DNA from: Deltaproteobacteria bacterium
Lineage (GTDB): Bacteria; Myxococcota_A; UBA9160; JAFDDA01
Direction: 5' to 3'
Assembly: GCA_019311105.1 (NCBI GenBank)
Contig: JAFDDA010000023.1
Location: 1-63,764 of the forward strand
DNA: 63,764 bases
Shown one piece after another: positions 8,071 to 16,477 of this stretch. Position numbers and translations under genes: made by a program. How positions within the stretch are numbered: the first letter of the stretch is position 1; every line of letters starts with the position of its first letter. The notes under the pieces are model-generated. The model saw only the letters and a list, made by a program, of their open reading frames with translations. It searched no databases and was not told the DNA's origin.

Positions 8071-9429
8071 CTAGGGCTGGGGATGGACGATCAACACCTT
8101 CCGGGCTTCCGGCGAGGCGGCGGTGCGGAAGGCCTCGGCCAGGGCCTCGGGGCCGAAGCGGTGGGTCACGAGCCTGGGCCCGATCTCCGCGAGCGCGGAG
8201 TCGGCGGCGAGCAACGAAAGCGCCTCCCCGAAGTCGCCGCAGCGCGAGGTCGAGACGACGAGGCCCCGGGTGGCAACCGCCTCGAGCAGTGGCGCCGCCT
8301 CCACCCCACGGCCGGGCTCGACCCACAGGGTCCCCCCCGCCGCGAGCAGCGACGACTCCCGGGCGGGGTCCGGTCGAATCGCGGCATCGGCCGCCGCCGC
8401 ACGATCCACGACCGCAGCCGCGTAGGGCGCTCCGCCCTCGAGCACCGCGGGCGTCCCGCGCTCCACCGCGAGGCCCCGGGGTGGCTCGCCCGCGCTGAGC
8501 CAGGCGACCGGACGGCCGCTCGCCTCCGAGGCGACGAGATCGGCGTCGAACGGTGCAATGCGCAGCTCGTCCACCACCATCTCGGTCACATGGCCGAGCC
8601 CTCCGGCGGGCTGGCCGTGGGTCGATTTCAGGTGGACTTCGCGACGGGCACTGGCGAGGGCGCAGGTGAGGCCTTCGGGTGCGCCGGTGGTGTCGATGGC
8701 CACGTCGAAAGCCGGGCCCGGCGGCGCGGACGAAGAAACGACTTCGAAGGTGTCCGCGCCCAGCTCGGATGCCAGGCGGCCCAGCTCGGGTCGGCGGACG
8801 CCTGCCACGATCTCGAACGATGTGCCCAGGCGGCGACGCTCCGCCGCAAGGGCCGCCACCACCAGCATCCCGAGTCGACGCGGCCCGAGTACCAGGACCC
8901 GGTCGCCGCGGCGGGGCGAGACCGTACGAACGGCGTGAAGTGCCGCGGCAAAGGGCTCCACCAACGTCGCGGTCTCGTCCGGCAGAGCGTCGGGCACGGG
9001 CAACGCCGCCCTCCGCGGCGAGAGTACGAAGGGCCCGAAGCCTCCGGGCAGGTCGTGGATGCCGAGCACGCGCCGCTCGGGGCAGTGGCGCCCACGCCCG
9101 GCGGCGCACACTCCGCAGAGGGTCAGACCGCGCGCCTCGCACGAAGCGTTGATCTCGATCACGCGCCGCTCGGCCGCGGCGCCGACGGCCAGCACTTCGT
9201 GGCCGATCACCTGGGGGAGCGGGAACGGGAGGAAGCGCCGCGCAAGATCCGTGGCGCAGACGCCGCACGCCCGGGCCGCGAGCAGCTCGTAGCCGGGCCC
9301 GAATCCGAGGTGTGCACGGCCGTTGCGCTCGAGCTGCCAACCCGTTGCAGCATCGCCCTCGAGACGCAGCACGGCCGGCGAAAAGCCGCCGTCCGCCCGG
9401 TACTCCAGTGCCTCGAAGCGGACCTCCAT
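8071..9429 (-). CDS. Medium-chain dehydrogenase (zinc-ADH-like), divergent
   Basis: A 452-residue MDR protein, longer than the usual 350. Catalytic zinc residues are seen in ACGVCATDL and IGHE. A second cysteine cluster, CGVCAAGRGRHC, matches a structural zinc lobe. The Rossmann region is unusual: GPRRLGMLVV replaces the common GxGxxG. The C-terminal part is extended and Ala/Arg-rich. The reaction is probably NAD(P)-dependent oxidation of an alcohol or polyol, by family analogy only. It is divergent from the flippase-like gene at 9496, with a 66-bp shared promoter gap, and heads the minus-strand series continuing into the epimerase. Confidence 0.8.
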   Translation of the reverse strand: MEVRFEALEYRADGGFSPAVLRLEGDAATGWQLERNGRAHLGFGPGYELLAARACGVCATDLARRFLPFPLPQVIGHEVLAVGAAAERRVIEINASCEARGLTLCGVCAAGRGRHCPERRVLGIHDLPGGFGPFVLSPRRAALPVPDALPDETATLVEPFAAALHAVRTVSPRRGDRVLVLGPRRLGMLVVAALAAERRRLGTSFEIVAGVRRPELGRLASELGADTFEVVSSSAPPGPAFDVAIDTTGAPEGLTCALASARREVHLKSTHGQPAGGLGHVTEMVVDELRIAPFDADLVASEASGRPVAWLSAGEPPRGLAVERGTPAVLEGGAPYAAAVVDRAAAADAAIRPDPARESSLLAAGGTLWVEPGRGVEAAPLLEAVATRGLVVSTSRCGDFGEALSLLAADSALAEIGPRLVTHRFGPEALAEAFRTAASPEARKVLIVHPQP

Positions 9430-9495
9430 GATCGCCCCCCAACCGCGCCGAAAACCCGGGACAGGGCCGGCGCCGACTCACAGTCGCGTGATAGC

Positions 9496-10686
9496 ATGCC
9501 GCGCACCGTGTCCTCTCGGAACAAGAAGATCTTCCAATTCGCCTTGCGCGCGGTAATCGGCGTCGGGGTCATGATGCTCGTCCTGAAGAGCGTCAGCCTA
9601 GGCGACTGGGCCACGCTCCCCGATGGCAGCGAGCTGCGCGTCACGAACTGGATCGAGTTCCAGGACGACCCGCGGGTCGAAGACCCCGCCCGAGGCGCCG
9701 AGATCCGGCTTCAGGTCGAGGGAGAGCGCGGTGAGATCGGGCTCGACGAAGTCGCCCGCAACGACGACGGCACCCCCAAGGTCGCCGTCGGCCTCAGCAC
9801 GGCCGCGCGCAGCGCAGACGCCCTGCTGATCCTGCTCTCCGTCCTCGCATTCGCGCCAGCCCCCTTGCTGCAGTCGATCCGCTTCCGTTGGATGGTCCGC
9901 GCCCAGGAGATCGACCTCTCCCTCTGGGAAGCCATGAAGCTCGTCTACGCCGGGAACTTCCTGAACTTCGTGGCCCTCGGCAGCACCGGCGGCGACGTCT
10001 TCAAGGCCTACTACGTCTCGACCCACACCGACCGCAAGACGGAAGCCGTCACGACGGTGTTGCTCGACCGCGCCGTCGGGATGGTGAGCCTCGTCTTCTT
10101 CGCAATGATCGTGATGCTGCTGCGACCCGACGACCCGAAGATCCGCCCTTGGATCCCGATCGTGGCGCTGATCCTCGCCGGGCTCGTCGCCGGCGTCTTC
10201 GTCGCCTTCTCGCGCCGCGCGCGGGCGATCCTGCGCGTGGACGACTGGATCGGCAGGCTTCCCTTCGGCGAGCAGATCAAGCGCATCGATGCGGCGACGC
10301 ATCGCATGCGGAACCACCCGCGCCTGTTGCTCTCGGCGCTCGGCCTGAGCATGACCCTGCAAGGCTGTGCCATCACATCGTTCATGCTCGCGGGCATGGG
10401 CCTCGGCATGCAGGGCAGCATCGCCGCCATCCCGGACTACCTCGTCTACATGTCGATCGGGATGCTGGTCGCCGCGGTGCCGGTCTCGTACCAGGGCCTC
10501 GGCACCCTCGATGCCACCCTGCAGGTCTTCTTCCGGGGCGTGTACGGCAGCTTCTCCCAGATCCTCTTCCTGGGCTTCGCCATCCGCCTGGTGCAACTCT
10601 TCTGGGCGCTGCCGGGCGCGCTGGTGCCACTCACCGGGTCTCACGGCCCGAGCCCCGAGAAGCTCGCCCAGCTCGATCTCGAGTAG
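9496..10686 (+). CDS. Flippase-like integral membrane protein (lysylphosphatidylglycerol synthase TM family)
   Basis: A 396-residue polytopic protein of the UPF0104 type. A first TM segment (about 14-32) is followed by a predicted non-cytoplasmic insert rich in charged residues (about 38-100), then seven or eight hydrophobic segments. Family hallmarks are LVYAGNFLNFVALGSTGGDVFKAYY and PVSYQGLGTLDATLQ. Relatives are lipid flippases or act in glycolipid and hopanoid metabolism. The insert after TM1 is unusual. ATG at 9496 is the natural start; the same frame is open far upstream, but only as antisense of other genes. It converges on Ino1 through a bidirectional terminator. Confidence 0.85.
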   Translation: MPRTVSSRNKKIFQFALRAVIGVGVMMLVLKSVSLGDWATLPDGSELRVTNWIEFQDDPRVEDPARGAEIRLQVEGERGEIGLDEVARNDDGTPKVAVGLSTAARSADALLILLSVLAFAPAPLLQSIRFRWMVRAQEIDLSLWEAMKLVYAGNFLNFVALGSTGGDVFKAYYVSTHTDRKTEAVTTVLLDRAVGMVSLVFFAMIVMLLRPDDPKIRPWIPIVALILAGLVAGVFVAFSRRARAILRVDDWIGRLPFGEQIKRIDAATHRMRNHPRLLLSALGLSMTLQGCAITSFMLAGMGLGMQGSIAAIPDYLVYMSIGMLVAAVPVSYQGLGTLDATLQVFFRGVYGSFSQILFLGFAIRLVQLFWALPGALVPLTGSHGPSPEKLAQLDLE

Positions 10687-10705
10687 GCCGACGGTTCCGA
10701 AACGA

Positions 10706-10745
10706 AACGGCCCCCGCCGCTCGCGCGTCGGGGGCCGTCGTTTCT
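10706..10745. terminator. Bidirectional intrinsic terminator between convergent genes
   Basis: A 10-bp perfect stem, ACGGCCCCCG (10707-10716) with CGGGGGCCGT (10729-10738), is closed by a 12-nt loop. It is flanked by an A-rich side (GAAACGAA) and a T-rich side (CGTTTCTC), so it can work for the flippase-like gene on plus and for Ino1 on minus. Confidence 0.75.
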
Positions 10746-10768
10746 CGAGCCCGGCACACTGCCGGGTG

Positions 10769-11851
10769 CTAGTCGCCGATGAAGTCGTTGGTGGCGATGT
10801 GGGCTTCGCTGTCGCGCATCTGCACGGCCGGGCTCTTCATGTAGTAGGCCGAGGCCGACTCGATCGGGCCACCCTGGCCGCGGTCGAGGCCGATCTTCGC
10901 GCAGCGGATGGCATCGATCACGACGCCGGCGCTGTTGGGCGAATCCTGGACCGACAGCCGCATCTCGAGCTCGATCGGCGCGCCGCCGAAGCCCTGCCCT
11001 TCCATGCGGATGAAGCAGACCTTGTTGTCGTTCTGCCACGGCACGTAGTCCGACGGCCCGATGTGGATGTTCGAACTCTCGAGCCGCTCATCCAACTGGG
11101 ACTGCACCGATTCGGTCTTCGAGATCTTCTTCGAAGCCAATCGGTCGCGGGCCAGCATGTTCAGGAAGTCCGTGTTCCCGCCGGTGTTCAGCTGGTAGGT
11201 CCGGTCGAGCTGCACGCCCCGGTCCCCGAACAGTCGCGTCAGGGTCCGGTGCACGATGGTCGCGCCCACCTGGCTCTTGATGTCGTCGCCCACGATCGGC
11301 ACACCGGCCTTGCGGAAGCGCTCGGACCACTCGGGGTCGGACGCGATGAAGACCGGCACGCAGTTCACCATGCCGACCTTCGCCTCGAGGCAGGCCGTCG
11401 CATAGTGCTTGGCAGCTTCCTCGGAGCCGACGGGCATGTAACAGACGAGCACCTCGGTGGCCGACTCGCGCAGCACCTGGGCCACGTCCACCGGCGTGGC
11501 GTCCGAGGGTCGGAAGGCACGGTCCTCGGGATAGTCGGCCATATGGGCAGCCACGCCGTCGAGCACGGGGCCCATCTGGACCTCCACGTCCGACACGGGC
11601 GGCTTCGCCTCGAAGATCATCGTGCAGTTCGGCTCGGCGAAAATGGCCTCTTCGACCGGCCGGCCGACCTTGCGGTGGTCGATGTCGAAGGCCGCGACGA
11701 CCTGGATGTCCGTCGGGCCCCAGTTCCCGATCTTGGGGTGCATTAGGCCGGCGACGTCGTGGTCCTCGCAGTCGCGGTAGAAGTGGAGCCCCTGGACGAG
11801 CGAGCTGGCACAGTTCCCGACCCCGGCGATTGCGACCCGGATGGGCTTCAT
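10769..11851 (-). CDS. ino1: Inositol-3-phosphate synthase
   Basis: A 360-residue protein of the myo-inositol-1-phosphate synthase family (prokaryotic short form). It converts glucose 6-phosphate to inositol 3-phosphate with bound NAD. Diagnostic segments are the N-terminal nucleotide site IAGVGNCASSL, CVPVFIAS, VGDDIKSQVGAT and NTGGNTDFLNM with a following active-site Lys region (LASKKISKTES). The ATG at 11851 has a strong ribosome site (CCAGGAGGAC) close upstream. In bacteria the product feeds phosphatidylinositol, inositol-phosphate solutes or glycolipids. It converges with a lipid flippase-like gene. Confidence 0.95.
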   Translation of the reverse strand: MKPIRVAIAGVGNCASSLVQGLHFYRDCEDHDVAGLMHPKIGNWGPTDIQVVAAFDIDHRKVGRPVEEAIFAEPNCTMIFEAKPPVSDVEVQMGPVLDGVAAHMADYPEDRAFRPSDATPVDVAQVLRESATEVLVCYMPVGSEEAAKHYATACLEAKVGMVNCVPVFIASDPEWSERFRKAGVPIVGDDIKSQVGATIVHRTLTRLFGDRGVQLDRTYQLNTGGNTDFLNMLARDRLASKKISKTESVQSQLDERLESSNIHIGPSDYVPWQNDNKVCFIRMEGQGFGGAPIELEMRLSVQDSPNSAGVVIDAIRCAKIGLDRGQGGPIESASAYYMKSPAVQMRDSEAHIATNDFIGD

Positions 11852-12140
11852 CGGATATGTCCTCCTGGAGCGCGCCGCTGGGGCTGCGCGGCGGAAAGAT
11901 ACCCCGCCCGAAGCCCGCGGGGAGACCCCTCTTCGCGTGAAAATTGGGTAACCCGCCCGGGCTGACCGAGCGAGGGGATATTACCCCAGTCAATGTGATG
12001 TAAGCCGGGCCCGGAGGCGAAAACGGATTCCCGGGCCCGGGACGCCTTGTTAGAATCCGCCGCGGCCAGCGCGGGCGCAGCGTCGCGCCCGCTCGATGAA
12101 TCCCTTGGAGCCTTTCCGCTTCGTTCGGAGGAGATCCCCC

Positions 12141-12941
12141 GTGCGACATCGCCTATTGCCTGGGCTCGCCCTCCTCGGTCTGGCTGTCCTGCTCACTCCG
12201 GGCTGCGCCTCCCAGACGGGCCCGCCCCCGACCGTCACCGGCACGCCCGCCGCCCTCGAGTACGACGAGCTCTTCGACGAGCCCGCCGACGAGGACATCC
12301 AAGACCCCTACGAGCGAACGAACCGTTCGGTCTTCGCCGGCAACCGCAACCTCGACCGCTTCGTGATCGAACCGATCGCGCGCGCCTACTCCTTCGCCGT
12401 CCCGAGAGGCGCCCGCCGCGCGATCCGCCGCGCCTTCGTGAACCTGAACTCGCCATCGATCTTCGTGAACGACCTGCTTCAACTCTCGCCGAAACGGGCG
12501 GGGGTGACCGGCTCGCGCTTCGTGATCAACAGCACGGTCGGAGTCGCCGGCCTCTGGGACGCCGCGGCCAGGATGGGCATCGAGGGGCACCACACCGACT
12601 TCGGGATCACACTGGCGAAGTACGGTGTCGACAGCGGGCCCTACCTGGTGATGCCGCTGGTCGGGCCCACCACCGCGCGCGACGCCTTCGGCGACCTCGT
12701 GGACATCCTGATGCTTCCGCAGACGTGGTTCCTCGGCCCGACCACATGGGTGTTCGTGGCCTACCAGGGCGGCGACGGCTTCACGCTCCGGGACGTCCAC
12801 CACGACGCCCTGGTCGCCCTCGAAGAGACTTCGGTGGACTTCTACATCGCCATGCGGTTCGCCTATCTGACGAACCGGGCCGCGGAGATCCACACGATGA
12901 ATGGCGAGGCGAAGAAGCCCGTCGAGGCCGACTCGCCCTAG
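12141..12941 (+). CDS. mlaA: MlaA/VacJ-family outer-membrane lipoprotein
   Basis: A 266-residue lipoprotein. The N-terminus has a lipobox (LLTPGC, Cys about residue 24) and the body has MlaA signatures: DPYERTNRSVFAGNRNLDRFVIEPIARAY, FVNLNSPSIFVNDLLQ, RFVINSTVGVAGLWD and YLVMPLVGPTTARDAFG. MlaA extracts phospholipids from the outer leaflet of the outer membrane. GTG at 12141 is preferred over the in-frame ATG at 12096 because GGAGGAGATCC lies at ideal spacing before it and the signal peptide then begins correctly. It stands next to, and converges on, an MlaC/HpnM-like gene, which links it to lipid trafficking. Confidence 0.92.
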   Translation: MRHRLLPGLALLGLAVLLTPGCASQTGPPPTVTGTPAALEYDELFDEPADEDIQDPYERTNRSVFAGNRNLDRFVIEPIARAYSFAVPRGARRAIRRAFVNLNSPSIFVNDLLQLSPKRAGVTGSRFVINSTVGVAGLWDAAARMGIEGHHTDFGITLAKYGVDSGPYLVMPLVGPTTARDAFGDLVDILMLPQTWFLGPTTWVFVAYQGGDGFTLRDVHHDALVALEETSVDFYIAMRFAYLTNRAAEIHTMNGEAKKPVEADSP

Positions 12942-12954
12942 AGCGCGGCGTCGA

Positions 12955-13632
12955 TCAGGACGGCGTGTCGGTCGTTTCGGCCGAGAGGTCGGCGATCTTC
13001 TCCTCGAGGGTCGTCATCAAGGCCTCGAAGCCATCGCGCTTGATCACCGACGAGTACTCCGAGCGCCGCAGGGCCAGCTCGCTGACGGTTCCGCGCAGTA
13101 GGACGTCGATGACGCGCCAGCCCGCGGCGGTCTCGTGAAGGCGGTAGTTGATCTCGATGCTCTCCTCGCCGTCCGGGCGCACCAGCTGGGTCCGGACGAA
13201 GACGGTGTCCCGCGGCGCCAACTCCTCGGAGTGCGTGTCGAAGCGTTCCCCCGTGTAGCCCGAGAAGCGGCGGGCATAGGTGGCAAGGGTGAAGCGGGCG
13301 AAAACGTCGCGCATGCGCGTCTGGTCTGCTTCGGAGAGTTTTCGCCAATGTCGGCCGACGGCCTTCTCGGCCATGAAGTCGAAGTCGAAGGTGGCCCGCA
13401 GCGCGGGTTCGAGGCGCTGGTAGCGCCCCTCGTAGCCGAGGGCATCGGCCTCCTTCATGGTCTCGACGATCACGCCATGGAGTTTCTCGACGACCGGCGT
13501 GCCCGCGGCAGGCACCGCGGGGGTGCCCGCGGCAGGCGGCGCATCCGCTGCAGCCGGCCAGGCCGCGAACAGGGCGATGATGAGGGAAGCCCGAACGATA
13601 CGGGCCATGATTCCGGGGGTTCTGTGGCGCAT
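12955..13632 (-). CDS. MlaC/Ttg2D-family periplasmic lipid-binding protein (HpnM-like)
   Basis: A 225-residue secreted protein. The signal peptide (about 1-31, ending ADA) is followed by an Ala/Pro/Gly/Thr linker with a repeated PAAGTP unit, then the MlaC fold: DFDFMAEKAVGRHWRKLSEADQTR, YARRFSGYTGERF and WRVIDVLLRGTVSELALRRSEYSSVIKRDGFEAL. Family members carry phospholipids or hopanoids across the periplasm. AGGAAG before the ATG at 13632 supports the start. It is divergent from an HpnN-type RND transporter, as with HpnM and HpnN in hopanoid-exporting bacteria, and convergent with MlaA. Confidence 0.86.
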   Translation of the reverse strand: MRHRTPGIMARIVRASLIIALFAAWPAAADAPPAAGTPAVPAAGTPVVEKLHGVIVETMKEADALGYEGRYQRLEPALRATFDFDFMAEKAVGRHWRKLSEADQTRMRDVFARFTLATYARRFSGYTGERFDTHSEELAPRDTVFVRTQLVRPDGEESIEINYRLHETAAGWRVIDVLLRGTVSELALRRSEYSSVIKRDGFEALMTTLEEKIADLSAETTDTPS

Positions 13633-13739
13633 GGTTCTTCCTGCCCCCTGCGACGAGGCGCGGGGCCGCTAAATTCACCGGCTCGCGCCACTCTAGCGAA
13701 GCCCCCCGGCCCGAGGCCGGGCCGGAGGTTCGGCTTCTC

Positions 13740-16400
13740 GTGATCCATCGCCTCGAAAACACCCTCGGCCAGATCCTCGGCCGATGGCTCGATCTCGTTT
13801 CGCGACGGGCCCGCTGGATCGTGGCCGCGGCCCTGCTGATCTCCGTGGCGGCGCTCCACTACACGGTGAACAACCTCGGCATCGACTCCGACGTTGCGGC
13901 GATGCTCTCCGAAGACCTGCCGTTCCGCGCACTGCGCAACGACTTCCACCGGCAGTTCCCACCCCTCGCCGACCCGATCCTGTTGGTCCTGGATGGCGCC
14001 ACTCCCGGGCTCGCCCAGGATGCAGCCGAAGCCCTCGCCGAGCGCCTGCGCAAGGAGCCGAGCCTCACGAGCGTCTTCGTCCCGGGGGGTGGGCCGTTCT
14101 TCGAGCAGCACGGCCTGCTCTACCTGCCGCCGGAAGAACTCGACGAGCTTTCGGATCACTTGACCCAGGTGCAGCCCTACCTGGCGGAGCTTTCGCGGGA
14201 CGGGAGCCTGCGCGGCTACGTCCGCATCCTGGGCGAAGCCGTCGAACACGCGGCGACGCGCAACGACGATGCGCTCGATCTGGCCCCGGTCTTCGACCAC
14301 CTCTCCGAGGCCTTCGAGGCTGCCGTCGCGGGCGAGCACCACCGCCTGTCGTGGACGGATCTGATCCTCGGTGAAGAGAGCACCGCGGACGATCGACGCC
14401 GCTTCATCATGGTGGAGCCTCAGATCGACTACGACACCTACCAGCCGGCCGGCCCCGCCATCGAGGCGATCGCCGGCGTGATCGACGAGCTCGGCCTCGA
14501 CGGCTCCGACGGCGTCCGTGTACGGATGACCGGCTACCTCGTGCTCTCGTACGAGGAGATGCAACTGGTCGCGGGCCAGGCGCGGATGGCGGGCGTTGCG
14601 TCGTTCCTGCTGGTCTCGGCGATCCTGTTCTTCGCCATGCGCTCGGCGCGCCTGGTCCTCGCGGCCGTGGCGACCTTGCTCGTCGGGTTGATCCTGACGG
14701 CCGCTTTCGCCGCCGCGGCGATCGGCCACTTGAACCTCATCTCCGTGGCGTTTGCCGTCCTGTTCATCGGGCTCTCGGTCGACTTCGGCATCCACTTCTG
14801 CATCCGCTATCGCGAGATGGCACGCGAGGGGCTCGAGCACGCGCGGGCCCTGCGCGATGCCGGCTATGTGGTGGGCAGCTCCCTCGTGTTGTGCGCCGCC
14901 ACGACCGCGATCGGCTTCTACGCCTTCATTCCCACCGACTACAAGGGCGTCGCGGAGCTGGGTCTGATCTCCGGCACGGGGATGATCATCAGCCTCATCA
15001 CCAACCTCACGCTGCTGCCCGCGCTGCTCTCGCTTTCGCCGCCTCCGGCCGCGGTGGTCGCAGCGCCCACGGGCGCTTCTGCGGCCCCGGGGTGGGTTAG
15101 CGCGGCGGGACGGATCCGCGCCCTTCCCGTGCGCTACCCGCGCGTGGTGTGGGCCGTCGCGATGCTCGCGGCGGTCAGCGCGGCCGTCGTCCTCCCGGAC
15201 GTGCGCTTCGACCGCGACCCGGTGAAGCTGCGCGACCCGTCGGCAGAATCCGTGCAGGTCTTTCGCGAGCTCTTGGAGCGCGGCTCGGTCTCGCCCTGGA
15301 GCGCCCACGTCCTGACCGCGAGCATCGAGGAGGCGGCCCACCTCTCGCGCCAACTCGAAGCCCTCGAAACCGTCGAGCGCGCCCTCACCCTCCAGGATTT
15401 CGTTCCCACCGATCAGGCGGTGAAGCTCGAGATCCTGGAGGACATCTCGTTCTTCTTGCAGCCCACCGCCGAGGCCATCGACAAGATGACGCCGCCGTCG
15501 GTGCCGGAGCAGATGGCGGCGCTCGAGGCGTTCGCCGCGCGGCTCGACGGGCTCGAACACGCCGCGGACCAGCCGGGTTTGCGCAGCGCCGCCGGCCGGC
15601 TGCGGGTCGCCGTTCTGCGCTTCCTCGATTCAGCGCGCGCGGCGGGCTCGCCGGCTGCCGCGTTGGCATCGGTCGAGGATTCGGTGCTCGGCACGCTCCC
15701 GGGCCGGCTGCGCATCCTGTTCGAAGCCCTGCGCGCAGAGCAGGTGACGCTCGAGAATCTTCCCGCCGACCTGAAGAGCCGCATGATCGCTCGGGACGGG
15801 CGCGTGCGGATCGAGGTCTTCCCGAAGGAGGATCTCTCCGACGGCGATGCGCTCGAGGCCTTCGTCCTGGACGTCCAGACCGTCGCGCCGAACGCCATCG
15901 GCAACGTCGTGGTGATGATCGAGTCGGAGCGCGCCGTGGTCCGTTCGCTGCGCCAGGCACTCACGACCGCGGTGCTGATCATCACGATCCTGCTGCTTTT
16001 CTTGTGGCGGACGATCATCGACACGTTGTTGGTGATGGTCCCGCTCGGGCTCGCGGCGATCCTGACCGCGGCGACTTCGGTCCTGCTCGACATCCCCTTC
16101 AACTTCGCCGACGTGATCGTCATCCCGCTGTTGCTCGGCATGGGCGTCGACAGCGGGATCCACCTCGTGCACCGCTACCGCACGGCCGCGCCGACCCACG
16201 GCAACCTGCTCCGCACCACGACGGCCCGCGCCGTGACGTTCAGCGCCCTCACGACGATGGCGAGTTTTGGCACGCTCGGCTTCTCGTCCCACCCCGGCAT
16301 GGCGAGCCTCGGTCAGTTGCTGACCATCGGCATCGCGTTCGTGCTGCTCTGCAATCTCATCGTGCTGCCCGCGCTCGTCGCCGGCTATCGCGGGCGCTGA
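13740..16400 (+). CDS. RND-superfamily lipid transporter, HpnN/MMPL type
   Basis: An 886-residue inner-membrane protein with the internal two-fold RND layout. TM1 (about 28-47) is followed by a large periplasmic domain and then a six-helix block (about 285-435, with [18 protein letters not shown]). The pattern then repeats: TM near 465, a second periplasmic domain, and a final block (about 740-880, with [17 protein letters not shown]). HpnN proteins export hopanoids to the outer membrane, and related MMPL proteins export other lipids; transport is proton-driven. The GTG at 13740 lacks a strong ribosome site but is the only sensible start before TM1. Hopanoid synthesis genes are not in the window, so the cargo is inferred from family and neighbours. 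Confidence 0.88.
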   Translation: MIHRLENTLGQILGRWLDLVSRRARWIVAAALLISVAALHYTVNNLGIDSDVAAMLSEDLPFRALRNDFHRQFPPLADPILLVLDGATPGLAQDAAEALAERLRKEPSLTSVFVPGGGPFFEQHGLLYLPPEELDELSDHLTQVQPYLAELSRDGSLRGYVRILGEAVEHAATRNDDALDLAPVFDHLSEAFEAAVAGEHHRLSWTDLILGEESTADDRRRFIMVEPQIDYDTYQPAGPAIEAIAGVIDELGLDGSDGVRVRMTGYLVLSYEEMQLVAGQARMAGVASFLLVSAILFFAMRSARLVLAAVATLLVGLILTAAFAAAAIGHLNLISVAFAVLFIGLSVDFGIHFCIRYREMAREGLEHARALRDAGYVVGSSLVLCAATTAIGFYAFIPTDYKGVAELGLISGTGMIISLITNLTLLPALLSLSPPPAAVVAAPTGASAAPGWVSAAGRIRALPVRYPRVVWAVAMLAAVSAAVVLPDVRFDRDPVKLRDPSAESVQVFRELLERGSVSPWSAHVLTASIEEAAHLSRQLEALETVERALTLQDFVPTDQAVKLEILEDISFFLQPTAEAIDKMTPPSVPEQMAALEAFAARLDGLEHAADQPGLRSAAGRLRVAVLRFLDSARAAGSPAAALASVEDSVLGTLPGRLRILFEALRAEQVTLENLPADLKSRMIARDGRVRIEVFPKEDLSDGDALEAFVLDVQTVAPNAIGNVVVMIESERAVVRSLRQALTTAVLIITILLLFLWRTIIDTLLVMVPLGLAAILTAATSVLLDIPFNFADVIVIPLLLGMGVDSGIHLVHRYRTAAPTHGNLLRTTTARAVTFSALTTMASFGTLGFSSHPGMASLGQLLTIGIAFVLLCNLIVLPALVAGYRGR

Positions 16401-16477
16401 CGCCCGGCAGCCCCCGCCACGAACGGCCCGAACCGCCGCCGATCCCCTACCATGGCGGGCCTTCCAGGAGATTCCCG

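Noticed and set aside
6685-10686. A 1333-codon plus-strand frame ending in the flippase-like gene
   Set aside because: All but the last 396 codons are antisense of the GrpB, epimerase and MDR genes and are Arg/Gly-rich without domains; a product of high GC.
11946-11954. GGGTAACCC palindrome and nearby GGGGATATTACCCC before ino1
   Set aside because: Could be operators, but they are short GC-flanked symmetries with no recognised regulator and no third copy.
13470-15560. A 696-codon minus-strand frame opposite HpnN
   Set aside because: Overlaps HpnM and HpnN and has low-complexity Arg/Asp/Glu content only.
15149-16477. Upstream extension of the aconitase frame inside the HpnN gene
   Set aside because: It is an out-of-frame shadow of HpnN; the ribosome site and family start are at 16478.
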